Below, one piece after another: positions 7,067-14,071 of a stretch of 32,501 nt of DNA. The translations under genes and the position numbers were made by a program. The stretch covers positions 1-32,501 of the forward strand of contig DWXV01000086.1 of the NCBI GenBank assembly GCA_019119025.1, written 5' to 3'. The notes under the pieces were generated by a model that saw nothing but the letters and a program-made list of their open reading frames with translations, did no database searches and had not been told where the DNA came from. The stretch is from Candidatus Allofournierella excrementigallinarum. GTDB taxonomy: Bacteria > Bacillota > Clostridia > Oscillospirales > Ruminococcaceae. The first letter of the stretch is position 1. Each line of letters begins with the position of its first letter.

Positions 7067-7154
7067 ACGAACCAATTCATCCACGCCCGGCCCGCCGGCG
7101 GCAAACACGGCGGGGCCAAAGGGCATTTTCTCTCCAAAGGGCCGTCACGGCCAC

Positions 7155-7193
7155 AAAAAGCGGGAGCGGACTGTTCGTCCGCTCCCGCTTTTT
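7155..7193. terminator. Bidirectional terminator
   Basis: A perfect 17-base stem (7155-7171 with 7177-7193) closes a TGTTC loop. It has A5 on the left and T5 on the right, so it works as a terminator in both directions. It lies between the feo operon and the convergent M42 peptidase gene, ending 9 bases from the latter's stop codon. Confidence 0.9.
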
Positions 7194-7202
7194 GCCTTTC
7201 TG

Positions 7203-8255
7203 TTACGCCAGCTCCAGATACAGCCCCGCCAGCTTGAGGGTGGCGGAAAGGCCGTCCAGATGGGTGCGCTCCATGCCGTGGGAGGCGTGCACCCCCGGGC
7301 CGATGAGGGCGCCCCGGGCGTCCATGCCGGCGCGCCAGGCCACGCCCACGTCGGAGCCGTAGTGGGGGTAGACGTCCACCGCGTAGTCCACGCCGTGTTC
7401 CTTCGCCAGCTGCACCAGCCGGCTGACCATGCCGTAGTCGTAGGGGCCGCCGGAATCCTTTGCGCAGATGGACACCTGGTACTCGGTGCAGGCCAGGTCC
7501 TCGCCGATGCAGCCCATGTCCACCGCCAGCAGCTCGTCCACCACCGGCAGGGTGGCGCCGCCGTGGCCCACCTCCTCGTGGACGGTGAGGGTGAAGAAGG
7601 TGTCGAACCGGGGGCGCTGGCCGGTGGCGTGCATCCGCCACAGAAGGGTCAAAAGGCAGGCGGAGCTTGCCTTGTCGTCCAGAAAGCGGGACTTCACAAA
7701 ACCGCTTTCGGTCACCACGGTCTTGGGGTCGTAGCAGACGTAGTCGCCGGCGGCGATGCCCAGGGCCTCCACGTCCGCCTTTGTGCGCACCTTCTCGTCG
7801 ATGCGCACCGCCATGTTCTTTTCGTCCCGGGGGCGGGTGGCCGCGTCGTCCTGCACGTGGGCGGCGGGGGAGAGGCTGAGCACCGTGCCGGTGTAGACCC
7901 TGCCGTCCCGGGTGTAGATGCGGCAGTATTCGCCGTCCAGCGTGGGCATCAGCGGGCCGCCCACCTTCGTGACCATCAGCATGCCGTCGGCGGTGACGGA
8001 GCGCACCATCAGGCCCAGGGTGTCCACATGGGCGCACAGGCCCACCCTGCGCCCCGCCGTTCGCCCGGGCGCCTTCACCACAAGGTTGCCCTTGCCCGTG
8101 AGCCCGGCCTCGAAGCCCAGCCCTTGGGCGATGTCCCTGGCCAGGGCCGTCGCCTTGTGGGTGAAGCCGCTGGGGCTGTCCTGCCCGAGGAGTTTTTGCA
8201 GCGTGTCCAGCAGGAAGGCCTGCTGGGCCTGTTCCAGCGTTTTTTCGTCGTTCAT
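7203..8255 (-). CDS. M42 family metallo-aminopeptidase
   Basis: The 350-residue cytoplasmic peptidase fits the PepA/FrvX/TET group, which forms large self-compartmentalised dodecamers and trims peptides. Likely metal and catalytic residues are visible: AHVDT (His76, Asp78), LDDKAS (Asp193), HEEVG (Glu227, Glu228), Asp246, and a C-terminal His in HASHGMER. The ATG at 8255 is preceded by AAAGGAGGAG. It is transcribed alone. The family includes deblocking and glutamyl aminopeptidases, so substrate preference is open. Confidence 0.92.
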   Translation of the reverse strand: MNDEKTLEQAQQAFLLDTLQKLLGQDSPSGFTHKATALARDIAQGLGFEAGLTGKGNLVVKAPGRTAGRRVGLCAHVDTLGLMVRSVTADGMLMVTKVGGPLMPTLDGEYCRIYTRDGRVYTGTVLSLSPAAHVQDDAATRPRDEKNMAVRIDEKVRTKADVEALGIAAGDYVCYDPKTVVTESGFVKSRFLDDKASSACLLTLLWRMHATGQRPRFDTFFTLTVHEEVGHGGATLPVVDELLAVDMGCIGEDLACTEYQVSICAKDSGGPYDYGMVSRLVQLAKEHGVDYAVDVYPHYGSDVGVAWRAGMDARGALIGPGVHASHGMERTHLDGLSATLKLAGLYLELA

Positions 8256-8290
8256 CTTCCGTTTCTCCTCCTTTAAAAAGTTCTGGCCCC

Positions 8291-8319
8291 ATCTTACAAA
8301 AAATCCCGTCGAAGCGCAA
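8291..8319 (-). promoter_or_regulatory. Promoter of the M42 peptidase gene
   Basis: Read leftward: -35 TTGCGC (8314-8319), a 17-base spacer, and -10 TAAGAT (8291-8296). Moderate match to consensus. Confidence 0.4.
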
Positions 8320-8340
8320 GGGCGGGCGCCGCGTCCGGCA

Positions 8341-8377
8341 GGGCGGAAAAAGCGCGCCGGGCCGCGCTTTTCCGCCC
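8341..8377. other. Hairpin between divergent promoters
   Basis: Arms 8341-8356 and 8363-8377 pair over 15 bases with one bulged A. There is no U-tract on either side. It separates the leftward M42 promoter from the rightward DUF62 promoter and could act as an insulator or a remnant terminator. Confidence 0.4.
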
Positions 8378-8385
8378 CGTCAGCC

Positions 8386-8415
8386 TTGACAAGCCCCGGC
8401 GGAAAAGCGTATACT
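8386..8415 (+). promoter_or_regulatory. Promoter of the DUF62-ECF operon
   Basis: -35 TTGACA (8386-8391), an 18-base spacer and -10 TATACT (8410-8415). The start codon lies about 40 bases downstream, leaving no room for a riboswitch. Confidence 0.75.
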
Positions 8416-8454
8416 TAATTGTAATTTTTGCGTGCAAAAGGACGTGTTGAGAGC

Positions 8455-9309
8455 TTGGAACCGCTGATCCTTCAATCCGACTTCGGCTATGCCGACGGCG
8501 CGGTGTGCGCCATGTATGGGGTGGCCCAGGGCGTGTGCCCCGAACTGCGGGTGTTCGATCTGACCCACGACATCCCCCAATACGACATCTGGGAGGCCAG
8601 CTACCGCCTCATCCAGACGGTGAGCTACTGGCCGGAAAACAGCGTTTTCGTGAGCGTGGTGGACCCGGGCGTGGGCTCCACCCGGCGCAGCATCGCGGTG
8701 AAGACCGCCGAGGGCCACTACATCATCACGCCGGACAACGGCACCCTCACCCACATCAAGCGGATGTGCGGCATCGAAGAGGCCCGCGTCATCGACGAAA
8801 GCGTGAACCGGCTGGCGGGTTCCGGCGAGAGCTACACCTTCCACGGCCGTGACATCTACGCCTACACCGGCGCGCGGCTGGCTTCGGGCGTCATCACCTT
8901 CGAGCAGGTGGGCCCCCAGGTGCCGGTGGGCAGCGTCATCGAGCTGCCGGTCATCGAGGCAAAGTGCGAGGAGGACGTCATCACCGGCACCATCGACGTG
9001 CTGGACGTGCGCTTCGGCTCGCTGTGGACCAACATCCCCCGGGAAATGTTCGCAAAACTTGGCGTGAAGCACGGCGGCCGGGTGGAGGTGTCCATCGCCA
9101 ACGACACCCGCACCCTCTACAAGAACATCATGGCCTATGCCAAGAGCTTTGCCGACGTGAACGTGGGCGAGCCGCTGCTCTATGTCAACAGCCTGGACTG
9201 CGTGGCCGTCGCCATCAACCAGGGCAGCTTCTCCAAGGCCTACAACATCGGCACCGGCATCAAATGGCGCATCGCTTTGCGCAAAGCCCCCCGCATCGTC
9301 TACGAATAA
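8455..9309 (+). CDS. SAM hydroxide adenosyltransferase (DUF62 family)
   Basis: The 284-residue protein belongs to the fluorinase/chlorinase superfamily. DUF62 members use hydroxide to cleave S-adenosylmethionine into adenosine and methionine. The start LILQSDFGYAD is typical. The family's Asp-Arg-His triad is present: Asp70 in VVDPGVG, Arg77 in STRR, His130 in FHGRD. PDNGTL follows the family pattern. No in-frame ATG is available, so the TTG at 8455 is chosen: it gives the normal N-terminus and has an AAAAGGA site about 12 bases upstream. It is first in an operon with an ECF transporter, a conserved neighbourhood that hints at a linked substrate. Confidence 0.88.
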   Translation: MEPLILQSDFGYADGAVCAMYGVAQGVCPELRVFDLTHDIPQYDIWEASYRLIQTVSYWPENSVFVSVVDPGVGSTRRSIAVKTAEGHYIITPDNGTLTHIKRMCGIEEARVIDESVNRLAGSGESYTFHGRDIYAYTGARLASGVITFEQVGPQVPVGSVIELPVIEAKCEEDVITGTIDVLDVRFGSLWTNIPREMFAKLGVKHGGRVEVSIANDTRTLYKNIMAYAKSFADVNVGEPLLYVNSLDCVAVAINQGSFSKAYNIGTGIKWRIALRKAPRIVYE

Positions 9310-9334
9310 GGCGGTGCATCCCCTTTGATTCTCC

Positions 9335-9377
9335 GCGGAAGGGACAGGCCCTTCCGCCGGCGAATAGTTTTGTTTTT
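9335..9377 (+). terminator. Weak terminator or attenuator before the S component
   Basis: Hairpin arms 9335-9343 and 9349-9357 pair perfectly over 9 bases around a 5-base loop. A T-rich run (TTTTGTTTTT, 9368-9377) comes 11 bases later. The gap makes it a weak terminator. It may lower or protect transcripts between the DUF62 and transporter genes. Confidence 0.35.
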
Positions 9378-9398
9378 ATAATGTGAGGAGTGTGCAAC

Positions 9399-9947
9399 AT
9401 GAAAAATTCTTCCATCAAGACCGTGGTCGCGGTGGGCATCGGCGCCGCCCTGTTCTTTGTGCTGGGCCGCTTCGTGGCCATCCCCAGCGGCATCCCCAAC
9501 ACCAACATCAGCCTGCAGTACGCCATCCTGGGCATGCTGGCCGCCCTGTACGGCCCTGTGGCCGGCGGCCTCATCGGCTTCATCGGCCACACCCTGATCG
9601 ACCTGTCCTGGGGCGGCAGCCCCTGGTGGAGCTGGGTCATCGCCTCCACCCTGGTGGGCGTGATCGTGGGCCTGGTGGCCAGGAAGCTGGCCCTCAGCGA
9701 AGGCGACTTCGGCAAGGGCAAGTTCGTTCTGTTCGCCGTGATCAACGTGGTGGCCAACGCCGTCGCCTGGCTGCTGGTGGCCCCCGGCCTGGATATCCTC
9801 ATCTACGCCGAGCCTGTTGGCAAGACGTTCTCCCAGGGCGCCTTCGCCGCCATCGCCAACAGCCTGACCGCCGTCATCGTGGGCGGCCTGCTGGTGGCTG
9901 CTTTCTGCAAGACCATCGCCAAGAAGGGCTCGCTGGACAAGGAGTAA
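9399..9947 (+). CDS. ECF transporter S component, UPF0397 family
   Basis: The 182-residue integral membrane protein has about 5-6 helices and is the substrate-binding subunit of an energy-coupling factor transporter. The UPF0397 signature is clear: MKNSSIKTVVAVGIGAALFF, then IPNTNISLQYAILG, and GFIGHTLIDL followed by WWSWVIAS. The ATG at 9399 has GAGGAG 9-14 bases upstream. Annotations often call this family riboflavin-type, but the ligand is not established. Its operon partners (DUF62, EcfA, EcfT) show a dedicated transporter. Confidence 0.9.
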   Translation: MKNSSIKTVVAVGIGAALFFVLGRFVAIPSGIPNTNISLQYAILGMLAALYGPVAGGLIGFIGHTLIDLSWGGSPWWSWVIASTLVGVIVGLVARKLALSEGDFGKGKFVLFAVINVVANAVAWLLVAPGLDILIYAEPVGKTFSQGAFAAIANSLTAVIVGGLLVAAFCKTIAKKGSLDKE

Positions 9948-9973
9948 GTTCCTTTTTCCGGCGCTTCGCCCGT

Positions 9974-10040
9974 CGGAACGCTTGTGCGGCAAGCCGTTCC
10001 GGTGCGTTTTGCATCGGGGGCAGGGCAGCGCCCTGCCCCC
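9974..10040 (+). other. Two tandem hairpins between S component and ATPase
   Basis: The first hairpin pairs 9974-9980 with 9995-10001, with extra inner pairs. The second pairs 10016-10026 with 10030-10040 over 11 perfect bases with a 3-base loop, followed by GTTTCCTTTGATTTTG. The second resembles a leaky terminator. Such hairpins can raise the amount of S component relative to the energising module. Confidence 0.55.
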
Positions 10041-10076
10041 GTTTCCTTTGATTTTGAACTGCGAGGAGCGCTGTCT

Positions 10077-11789
10077 ATGGACCCCATCATTTCCTTCCGG
10101 GATTTCACCTTCCAGTACCGCGCCCAGGCCCGGCCCACCCTCTATAACATCGACCTGGACATCTATCCCGGCGAAAAGATTTTGATCGCCGGGCCCTCCG
10201 GCTCGGGCAAATCCACCCTGGCCAGCTGCATCAACGGGCTCATCCCCTTCAGCTACCCCGGCGAATCCTCCGGCACCTTGACGGTGGACGGCAAGCAGGC
10301 CAGGAAGGAGAGCATCTTTGCGCTGTCCAAATCGGTGGGCACGGTGCTGCAGGACCCGGACGGCCAGTTCATCGGCCTGACGGTGGCCGAGGACATCGCC
10401 TTCGCGCTGGAAAACGACTGCGTGCCCCAAAAGGAGATGCACGCCGCCGTGGCCCGCGCCGCGGGGCTGGTGGACGTGGACCGTCACCTGGGCCGTGCGC
10501 CCCACGAGCTCTCCGGCGGGCAGAAGCAGCGGGTGAGCCTTGCGGGCGTGATGGTGGACGCGGTGAAGATCCTGCTGTTCGACGAGCCGCTGGCAAACCT
10601 TGACCCGGCGGCGGGCAAGCAGACCATCGAGCTCATCGACCGCATCCAGAAGGAGACCGGCACCACCGTGCTCATCATCGAGCACCGGCTGGAGGACGTG
10701 CTCTGGCGCAGCGTGGACCGCATCGTGCTGATGGACGAGGGCCGCATCGCCGCCGACCTGCGGCCGGACGAATTGCTCTGCTCGCCGCTGCTCACCGAGG
10801 CGGGCATCCGGGAGCCCCTCTACCTCACGGCGCTGAAATACGCCGGCGTGGCCCTTTCGCCGGACAAAAAGCCCGCCCACCCCGACACGCTGGAGCTCAC
10901 CGGGGCCGACAGGGACGCGGTGCGCGCCTGGTACCATGCGGCCCCCGCCGCGGCCCCCGCCCCCCGGCAGCCGGTGCTGCTGGAGGTGAAGGACCTGCGC
11001 TTTGGCTACACCAAGGGCCGCGACACCCTGCAAAACATCTCCTTCGCCGTGCGAAAAGGGGAGATGGTGAGCATCGTGGGCCGCAACGGCGCGGGCAAAT
11101 CCACCCTTTCCAAACTCATCTGCGGGTTTGAGGCCCCCGGCTCCGGCTCCATTTTGCTGGACGGGCGGGACATCACCGGCGACACCATCCGCCAGCGGGC
11201 GGGCCGCATCGGCTACGTGATGCAGAACCCCAATCAGATGATCTCCAAGACCATGATCTTCGACGAGGTGGCCCTGGGCCTTGTGCAGAGCGGCCTTGGC
11301 CCCGGCGAGGTGCGGGCAAAGGTGGAGGACACCCTGAAGATCTGCGGGCTCTACCCCTTCCGCAACTGGCCGGTGAGCGCCTTGAGCTTCGGCCAGAAAA
11401 AGCGGGTGACCATCGCCAGCGTGCTGGCCCTTGGCCCGGACGTCATCATTCTGGACGAGCCCACCGCCGGGCAGGACTTCCGCCACTACACCGAGATCAT
11501 GGAGTTCCTGCGGGGGCTGAACCGGCAGGGGGTGACGGTGCTGATGATCACCCACGACATGCACCTGATGCTGGAATACACCCCCCGCGCGCTGGTGTTC
11601 AGCGACGGGCGGCTCATCGCCGACCGCTCCGCCGCCGGGGTCCTCTGCGACCCGGCGCTCATCGAGCAGGCGGCGCTGAAGGAGACCAGCCTGTTCACCC
11701 TGGCGAACCGCTGCGGCATCGCGCCGCCGGAGGCCTTCGTCCAGCGGTTCATCGACTTTGACCGGGAGGTGCGGGAACATGGCTGCTAA
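10077..11789 (+). CDS. ECF transporter double ATPase (fused EcfA1-EcfA2)
   Basis: This 570-residue protein carries two ABC ATPase domains in one chain. Domain 1 has Walker A GPSGSGKST (39-47), signature LSGGQKQR (145-152) and Walker B ILLFDEP (165-171). Domain 2 has Walker A GRNGAGKST (335-343), a variant signature LSFGQKKR (436-443) and Walker B VIILDEP (456-462). A Pro/Ala-rich linker (about 288-299) joins them. It powers the S component and EcfT. The ATG at 10077 has GAGGAG upstream. The 3' end overlaps ecfT by 11 bases. Confidence 0.95.
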   Translation: MDPIISFRDFTFQYRAQARPTLYNIDLDIYPGEKILIAGPSGSGKSTLASCINGLIPFSYPGESSGTLTVDGKQARKESIFALSKSVGTVLQDPDGQFIGLTVAEDIAFALENDCVPQKEMHAAVARAAGLVDVDRHLGRAPHELSGGQKQRVSLAGVMVDAVKILLFDEPLANLDPAAGKQTIELIDRIQKETGTTVLIIEHRLEDVLWRSVDRIVLMDEGRIAADLRPDELLCSPLLTEAGIREPLYLTALKYAGVALSPDKKPAHPDTLELTGADRDAVRAWYHAAPAAAPAPRQPVLLEVKDLRFGYTKGRDTLQNISFAVRKGEMVSIVGRNGAGKSTLSKLICGFEAPGSGSILLDGRDITGDTIRQRAGRIGYVMQNPNQMISKTMIFDEVALGLVQSGLGPGEVRAKVEDTLKICGLYPFRNWPVSALSFGQKKRVTIASVLALGPDVIILDEPTAGQDFRHYTEIMEFLRGLNRQGVTVLMITHDMHLMLEYTPRALVFSDGRLIADRSAAGVLCDPALIEQAALKETSLFTLANRCGIAPPEAFVQRFIDFDREVREHGC

Positions 11790-12612
11790 CACCGTTCTGA
11801 ATTATCTGCCCCGCAAGAGCTTCGTGCACGCCCTCACCGGCACCACCAAGCTGGCGTTTTTCCTGCTGTTCACCTTCGCCAGCATGATCACCTACGACAC
11901 CCGGGTGCTCATCGGCCTGATGGCGGTGAGCTTCGCCGCCTTCAAGGCCAGCCGCATCAAGCTGCGGGAAGTGCGCTTCATGCTGGTGTTCATGCTGGTG
12001 TTCCTGATTTTGAACAATGTGTTCATCTATCTGTTCAGCCCCGAGCAGGGCGTGGAGATCTACGGCACACGCCACGTCATCGTCACCCTGTTCTGGCGCT
12101 ACACCATCACCTGGGAGCAGCTGTTCTACACTTTGAACATCTCGCTGAAATACTTCGTGGCGCTGCCGGTGGCCATTCTGTTCATCTCCGCCACCGACCC
12201 CAGCGAGTTCGCCGCCAGCCTGAACTCCATCGGCGTTTCCTACCGGGTGGGCTACTCGGTGGCCATCGCCCTGCGCTACATCCCCGACATCCAGCGGGAC
12301 TACCACAGCATCAGCCAGGCCCAGCAGGCCCGGGGCGTGGAGCTGGGCAGCAAGGAAAAGCTGAGCGCCCGGCTGAAAAACTCGGTGAACATCCTCTTGC
12401 CCCTCATCCTCTCCAGCCTGGCCCGCATCGACACCATCAGCAACGCCATGGAACTGCGGGGCTTCGGCAAAAAGAAAAAGCGCACCTGGTACGTCCAGCG
12501 GCCCTTCGCCCGGAACGACTGGCTGGTGCTGGCCCTGGGCGCAGCCCTGCTGGCCGCCAGCCTCATCATCACCTTCTGGGACGGCGACCGGTTCTTCAAC
12601 CCTTTCATCTGA
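11779..12612 (+). CDS. ECF transporter transmembrane subunit EcfT
   Basis: The 277-residue membrane protein couples the ATPases to the S component. It carries the two charged coupling motifs typical of EcfT: ARG in AQQARGVELG (184-186) and LRG in AMELRGFG (226-228). Several membrane helices lie before them and one at the C-terminus. The ATG at 11779 has GGGAGGTG upstream, inside the ATPase gene, implying coupled translation. It is last in the operon, followed by a clear terminator. Confidence 0.93.
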   Translation: MAANTVLNYLPRKSFVHALTGTTKLAFFLLFTFASMITYDTRVLIGLMAVSFAAFKASRIKLREVRFMLVFMLVFLILNNVFIYLFSPEQGVEIYGTRHVIVTLFWRYTITWEQLFYTLNISLKYFVALPVAILFISATDPSEFAASLNSIGVSYRVGYSVAIALRYIPDIQRDYHSISQAQQARGVELGSKEKLSARLKNSVNILLPLILSSLARIDTISNAMELRGFGKKKKRTWYVQRPFARNDWLVLALGAALLAASLIITFWDGDRFFNPFI

Positions 12613-12631
12613 CAACCTGCGGCAAAAGCGA

Positions 12632-12673
12632 CAGGCGCCGCGGCCTCAAAAGGGCTGCGGCGCCTGCTTTTTT
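12632..12673 (+). terminator. Terminator of the ECF operon
   Basis: A G/C-rich stem (CAGGCGCCGC with GCGGCGCCTG, plus inner GCC/GGC) closes around TCAAAAG. It is followed by C and six T residues (12668-12673), 19 bases after the ecfT stop codon. Confidence 0.85.
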
Positions 12674-12758
12674 GCGGAATAGCCGGGCAAATTCACTTAA
12701 TTTGCTCTCCTCTTTTTGGGCAATGACACAAAACCTGTTCGAGCATTGTGCATTCCTC

Positions 12759-12787
12759 TTGTGCAATGCTGCAACTGGGTGTATAAT
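12759..12787 (+). promoter_or_regulatory. Promoter of the yhfZ-HPr-EI unit
   Basis: -35 TTGTGC (12759-12764), a 17-base spacer and -10 TATAAT (12782-12787). An inverted repeat AGCATTG/CAATGCT (12742-12748 with 12764-12770) straddles the -35. A larger palindrome begins one base after the -10. Both are candidate operators. Confidence 0.65.
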
Positions 12788-12788
12788 T

Positions 12789-12810
12789 AATATACAATTT
12801 TTTGTATATT
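12789..12810. promoter_or_regulatory. Candidate YhfZ operator, copy 1
   Basis: Perfect palindrome AATATACAA-TTTT-TTGTATATT (9-base arms). It starts directly after the -10 box and covers the expected transcription start of the regulator gene, as expected for autorepression. A near copy lies before yhfX. Confidence 0.65.
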
Positions 12811-12833
12811 GAAAAACAGGAGGGACGTGTTCA

Positions 12834-13748
12834 ATGGAGAGCGGCATCAAAAAGACCTCCCATGTTTTGAATCACATCGCCTGTGAACTGCTTGGGATGG
12901 ATGTGGGCGATCGGATGGAACCGATCTCCAGCATCGCCGCGCGCCTGCACGTTTCCAACGGCACCGTTCAGAACGTGCTGCGCTCTCTGGAGGAACAGAA
13001 GGCGCTGCACCTTGTGGCGCGGGGCCATCTGGGCTCGTTCGTTGAACAGATGGACAGCCGGCTCCTTCTGGAATGCGCGGGCATCAGCAGTGTGTTCTGC
13101 GCCATGCCCATCCCTTATTCCAAACGATATGAAGGTCTGGCCAGCGGCCTGCGCCGCGAGATCAGCAATCTTGGCCTGAGCAAGACCGGCATCGTGTTCA
13201 TCTCCGGCTCCCGCTGCCGTATGACGGCGCTGTCGGAGCGCCGGGTGGACGCTGTGGTCATGAGCAGCCTGGCCGCCCGCCATTATATGCAGCAGGGCTG
13301 CGCCATCGAGATCCTCCACAAGTTCCCCCGGGGCAGCTACATCAACAACCATTACCTCATCACCCGCAAGGGATTCGACCTGAACACCAGCGACGTGATC
13401 CGGGTGGGCGTGGATGAGATGTCCTACGACCAGGCTCTCTGGAACCAGAACTGTTTCGCCGGCAAAAAGACCCAGCCTGTGCCCGTGCATTATCTCCATG
13501 TGCTGGAGCACATCAAAATCGGGGTCATCGACGCGGCCGTCTGGAGTTTTGAGGACAGTTACCTGGACGACGAACTGTCTTGCGTGGAGCTGCACGACGA
13601 GGCCATGGCGGAGAACACCTCCGCCGTGCTGGTGGCGCGCCGGGACGACGCGGGCATGGTCCGTTTTTTGAGGCGCAACATGAATTTTGACAACATCATC
13701 CGGATCCAGCAAGCCGTCATGCAGGGCGACCAGCTGCCGGATTATTGA
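12834..13748 (+). CDS. yhfZ: YhfZ family GntR-like transcriptional regulator
   Basis: The 304-residue regulator has an N-terminal winged helix (about 10-70; SSIAARLHVSNGTVQNVLRSLEEQ fits the recognition helix) and a C-terminal YhfZ ligand-binding domain resembling a periplasmic-binding fold (from about 88, MPIPYSKRYEGLASGL). E. coli YhfZ is the putative regulator of the yhf operon. It is promoter-proximal here and lies 22 bases before the HPr gene. AGGAGG precedes the ATG at 12834. The effector is unknown. Codon use looks less strictly G/C-ending than in the flanking operons, a possible sign of transfer (judged by eye). Confidence 0.85.
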   Translation: MESGIKKTSHVLNHIACELLGMDVGDRMEPISSIAARLHVSNGTVQNVLRSLEEQKALHLVARGHLGSFVEQMDSRLLLECAGISSVFCAMPIPYSKRYEGLASGLRREISNLGLSKTGIVFISGSRCRMTALSERRVDAVVMSSLAARHYMQQGCAIEILHKFPRGSYINNHYLITRKGFDLNTSDVIRVGVDEMSYDQALWNQNCFAGKKTQPVPVHYLHVLEHIKIGVIDAAVWSFEDSYLDDELSCVELHDEAMAENTSAVLVARRDDAGMVRFLRRNMNFDNIIRIQQAVMQGDQLPDY

Positions 13749-13770
13749 AAAAAAGAGGGAAGGATATACC

Positions 13771-14046
13771 ATGATCACAAAACAGGTCCCCATCGTGAAT
13801 CCCACCGGGCTGCACGCCCGGCCGGCCACCGACTTTGTGCACAAGGCAAAGGAGTTCGACTGCCGCATCACCCTGCGCAGGGCAGATCTGCCCGAGGCGC
13901 GCGCCGTCAACGGCAAATCCCTTGTCAGTGTGCTGGCGCTGGGCGCCGCCTGCGGCACCGTTCTGGAGCTTACCGCCGAGGGGACCGATGAAGTCCAGGC
14001 TGCCTCCGTCCTTGCGGAGCTGCTTGCGGCGAACACCGATGAATGA
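13771..14046 (+). CDS. ptsH: HPr family phosphocarrier protein
   Basis: The 91-residue HPr-like protein has the active-site loop GLHARPA with phospho-His15. A Ser50 in VNGKSLVSVL matches the regulatory Ser46 of Firmicute HPr. A stretch about 4 residues longer than usual (RRADLPEARA) precedes it. HPr accepts phosphate from Enzyme I. This copy sits inside a yhf-like cluster with its own Enzyme I and no Enzyme II, so it is probably a dedicated carrier, distinct from the housekeeping HPr. A GAGGGAAGG site lies about 9 bases before the ATG. Confidence 0.92.
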   Translation: MITKQVPIVNPTGLHARPATDFVHKAKEFDCRITLRRADLPEARAVNGKSLVSVLALGAACGTVLELTAEGTDEVQAASVLAELLAANTDE

Positions 14047-14071
14047 CCGGCAAAACACAGAGGTGATATAG

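Noticed and set aside
9377..9382. TATAAT as a promoter for the S component gene
   Set aside because: There is no -35 at the right distance, and transcription would begin about 10 bases before the ATG, inside the ribosome site.
9310..9398. Riboswitch before the S component gene
   Set aside because: Only a single hairpin and a T-rich run are present; no aptamer class is recognisable in 89 bases.
9300..11792. Very long leftward open frame opposite the ECF genes
   Set aside because: Its composition (His, Gly, Val, Asp) is that of a complement of G/C-rich codons, and it crosses several genes on the other strand.
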